Shown: in pieces, positions 62,247 through 64,000 of the stretch
Numbering within the stretch: the first letter of the stretch is position 1
Layout: every line of letters starts with the position of its first letter
DNA from: Capitella teleta
Taxonomy: Eukaryota; Annelida; Polychaeta; Capitellidae
Reading direction: 5' to 3'
Assembly: GCA_000328365.1 (NCBI GenBank)
Contig: KB306576.1
Span: forward strand, 84,507-148,506
DNA length: 64,000 bases
Program-made: the position numbers and the translations under genes
Notes under the pieces: generated by a model
Databases searched by the model: none
Told to the model about the DNA's origin: nothing
What the model saw: only the letters and a program-made list of their open reading frames with translations

Positions 62247-63965
62247 AGGAGGAAAATTTCCATTTGCCAGTAACATTTTTTTTACGATATTTACTGGCTC
62301 TATCGAGTTGGCTGTCAGGAATAATGAGCTTGAGTTCAAAGGATGTGACGGTCTGATTCAAGGCCTCAGCTGGCTCTCCAATGTGTTCACTGCAGACATC
62401 CAGCAGCCACTGATACGACAGGTAAAAACCTTCATTCTTCCGACTGTAGTGGTACTTATTCCGGTGCACGCAAATTTCCCGCAGTCTCTGAAATTCCTGA
62501 TCATTAGTGATGATCTCAGTCTCCGCATTCGTCTGGATCATGTCCTGAATCGCAGATTTTGCTCTGGATTCCGGGGCATCTCTTTGCCCCGAGGGTAAAC
62601 TCGAAGGTAAATCCTCGCTCAAATCTTCGTCGTCTTCAGCTGCGCGATCCAAGATGATGGAGCCACAATCGGATCGGTCTTCCGACAGCACCTGTTCGAT
62701 CGTGGCCGTAGAGATTCCCGGGTTTTGCCTGTTTTCGATCGAGCGGAAAAACTCGTCATTTTCCAGGATGAATTTCACTGAGGTCTGGCAGAAATCAAGG
62801 CGAGCGTCCGGGGTTTCCTGTGCGGGACAATCGAGGTCAAAGTCCAGGGTTGATGTTTCTGCTGGTTCATCTCGGTTGAATCGGTTGGCGAGCAACTGGA
62901 ACGGGCGTTTCAACACATCCCTCACTTCTTGCTTATTATACAGAGCTGTAGGATGAAAAGTAAGTTAAATCTCTTGCGCTCAGATTTATAACTCATTTTT
63001 AGATAAACCAACTTTTTTGTCCTATGATGGAGCGTTCCCCTAATATGGTGTTGAATGTCTCCATGAATGCTGGAAGGTCTTTCACTCTGTTTAAATCCCT
63101 GAATTGGAAGAGTCAAGCATTACATAAGAGAGAGAACAGTAAACGCATTGATCTCTCAGCATCACTCGCAAAGAGCAGAGATAATAATAATAATATTATT
63201 CATTTATAGAATGCAATTTGCTTCTATGCAATGTACAATAAGATACATTAAATGGACAATGATTTAAAGATTAAATGCAATATTAAAAAGATGGGTTTTT
63301 ACTAGTTTTTTTAAAAAGCACTAGTGCATGTAATAAGTCTGAAATGTTCAATGAGGTAAATTCACCTGGGTTCCTTGAGGAGACCATTAATGGCTGAGGT
63401 GTGGAGATGATGTTGAATGGATGACACCCAATCGTCCCACACAAACAGCTGGGTACCTGCACAGGAGCAGACATAACACAAAACCTCAGAAGAAGAAGAC
63501 ATTCATACCTGACTCAATAATTGCGTTCATATTGCGCGCATAATCGCTGAGAGTGCTGGAGAGTGATATTTTGCATTAATTAAATTTTAGATTTAAATTC
63601 GTACGCACTGTTCAATGTCGTCATTCAAGCAGAAGAGGAGCTTAAGCATGATCACAACGTACGTCATTGCTATGCGTGACACTTCAAACCCAGAGTTGAA
63701 TTGACGTGAATCTGCCTGGGTCATGTGAGTGTCGATCGGATTGCTCTCAATCAGGTGACGAACAAGGGCATGAAGTTCACCTGATAATAAATCAACACAA
63801 CCGTGAGGTCACGACCTATGATAGTGACTGCGTACCAGGCAGGCGGAGTTCTTCGATGTAGCGATCGGCCAAGAGTTTGATATCCACTGGTGCAAAATCC
63901 AGAATTCCAAGAGACGTGGAGAGGCGCCAACACTGCTCTCTTAACTCGTCAGTCGAAGGAACCCT
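62245..63965 (-). CDS. TAF1B: TAF1B, RNA polymerase I initiation factor, C-terminal 408 residues
   Basis: Six exons in transcript order: 63965-63836, 63780-63609, 63555-63509, 63456-63366, 63098-63013 and 62945-62245. Phases agree and borders are GT-AG; introns are 55, 53, 52, 267 and 67 bases. TAF1B (yeast Rrn7) is the TFIIB-like subunit of the SL1/core factor that recruits Pol I to rDNA in the nucleolus. Identity rests on blocks that match the human protein as I recall it: an LP...ELHALVRHLIE block, then VVIMLKLLFCLNDD followed by a SLSNLAEKHN-like TLSDYARNMN, the LFVWDDW motif, and the C-terminal YLSYQWLL block before a basic end. The long last exon includes an acidic stretch (EDDEDLSEDL) that varies among species. 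The N-terminal zinc ribbon and first cyclin fold lie off the window, as an acceptor precedes 63965. Conserved frame and blocks make a pseudogene unlikely. Confidence 0.92.
63099..63365 (-). other. Longer TAF1B intron with simple repeats
   Basis: At 267 bases it is four to five times the length of its neighbours. It contains an ATA/ATT palindromic run near 63,181-63,199 and a gtacaataagatacatt string near 63,232 that resembles pieces of dispersed invertebrate repeats. A small old insertion could explain the extra length, but no duplication is visible. Confidence 0.3.
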
Positions 63966-64000
63966 CTAGAACAAGAAAATGCACGATGGCCAACAGTGAA

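Overview
This is nuclear DNA of an animal. It carries four protein-coding genes that can be read with confidence. Three are split by introns with clean GT-AG borders and one has an intronless coding region. An alpha2-adrenergic/octopamine-like aminergic receptor, an RNA polymerase I factor of the TAF1B family and an ADAMTS-like secreted protein together point to a bilaterian. Most introns in two genes are only about 46 to 112 bases long, although the spaces between genes are large. That fits some short-intron lophotrochozoans (for example capitellid annelids), but this is inference and no species call is secure. I found no tRNA, rRNA, CRISPR or bacterial-type operon.

Layout. Bases 1-300 look like a promoter of a gene lying off the left edge. 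Bases 300-16,000 are mostly non-coding and hold long simple repeats, a decayed mariner-type DNA element (4.1-4.9 kb) and a telomere-like degenerate tract (12.0-12.3 kb). A strong promoter candidate at 16.1-16.2 kb and a splice acceptor at 23.08 kb suggest that the receptor gene (coding region 23,233-25,053, plus strand) has a distant untranslated first exon. From 25.2 to 41.1 kb there is a roughly 16 kb gene desert. At 41.2-43.0 kb a compact ten-exon gene (plus strand, TATA box to poly(A) signal in under 1.9 kb) encodes a secreted reprolysin/ADAMTS-like protein in which every zinc ligand and the catalytic glutamate are replaced: a predicted pseudoprotease. Bases 43-56.6 kb are non-coding, with two short retroposed copies of one element (46.6 and 50.5 kb) and large ATT and TTTA arrays. 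At 56.8-60.2 kb (minus) a five-exon gene encodes a 162-residue, four-EF-hand calmodulin/troponin-C-like protein. At 62.2-64.0 kb (minus) lie the last six exons of TAF1B, whose 5' part is outside the window.

The four genes have unrelated jobs (amine signalling, extracellular matrix or secretion, calcium sensing, rRNA transcription) and show no sign of being a functional cluster. The most unusual item is the intact but catalytically dead metalloprotease. The clearest mechanistic trace is a 64-base 5'-truncated retroposon flanked by a perfect 12-base target duplication.
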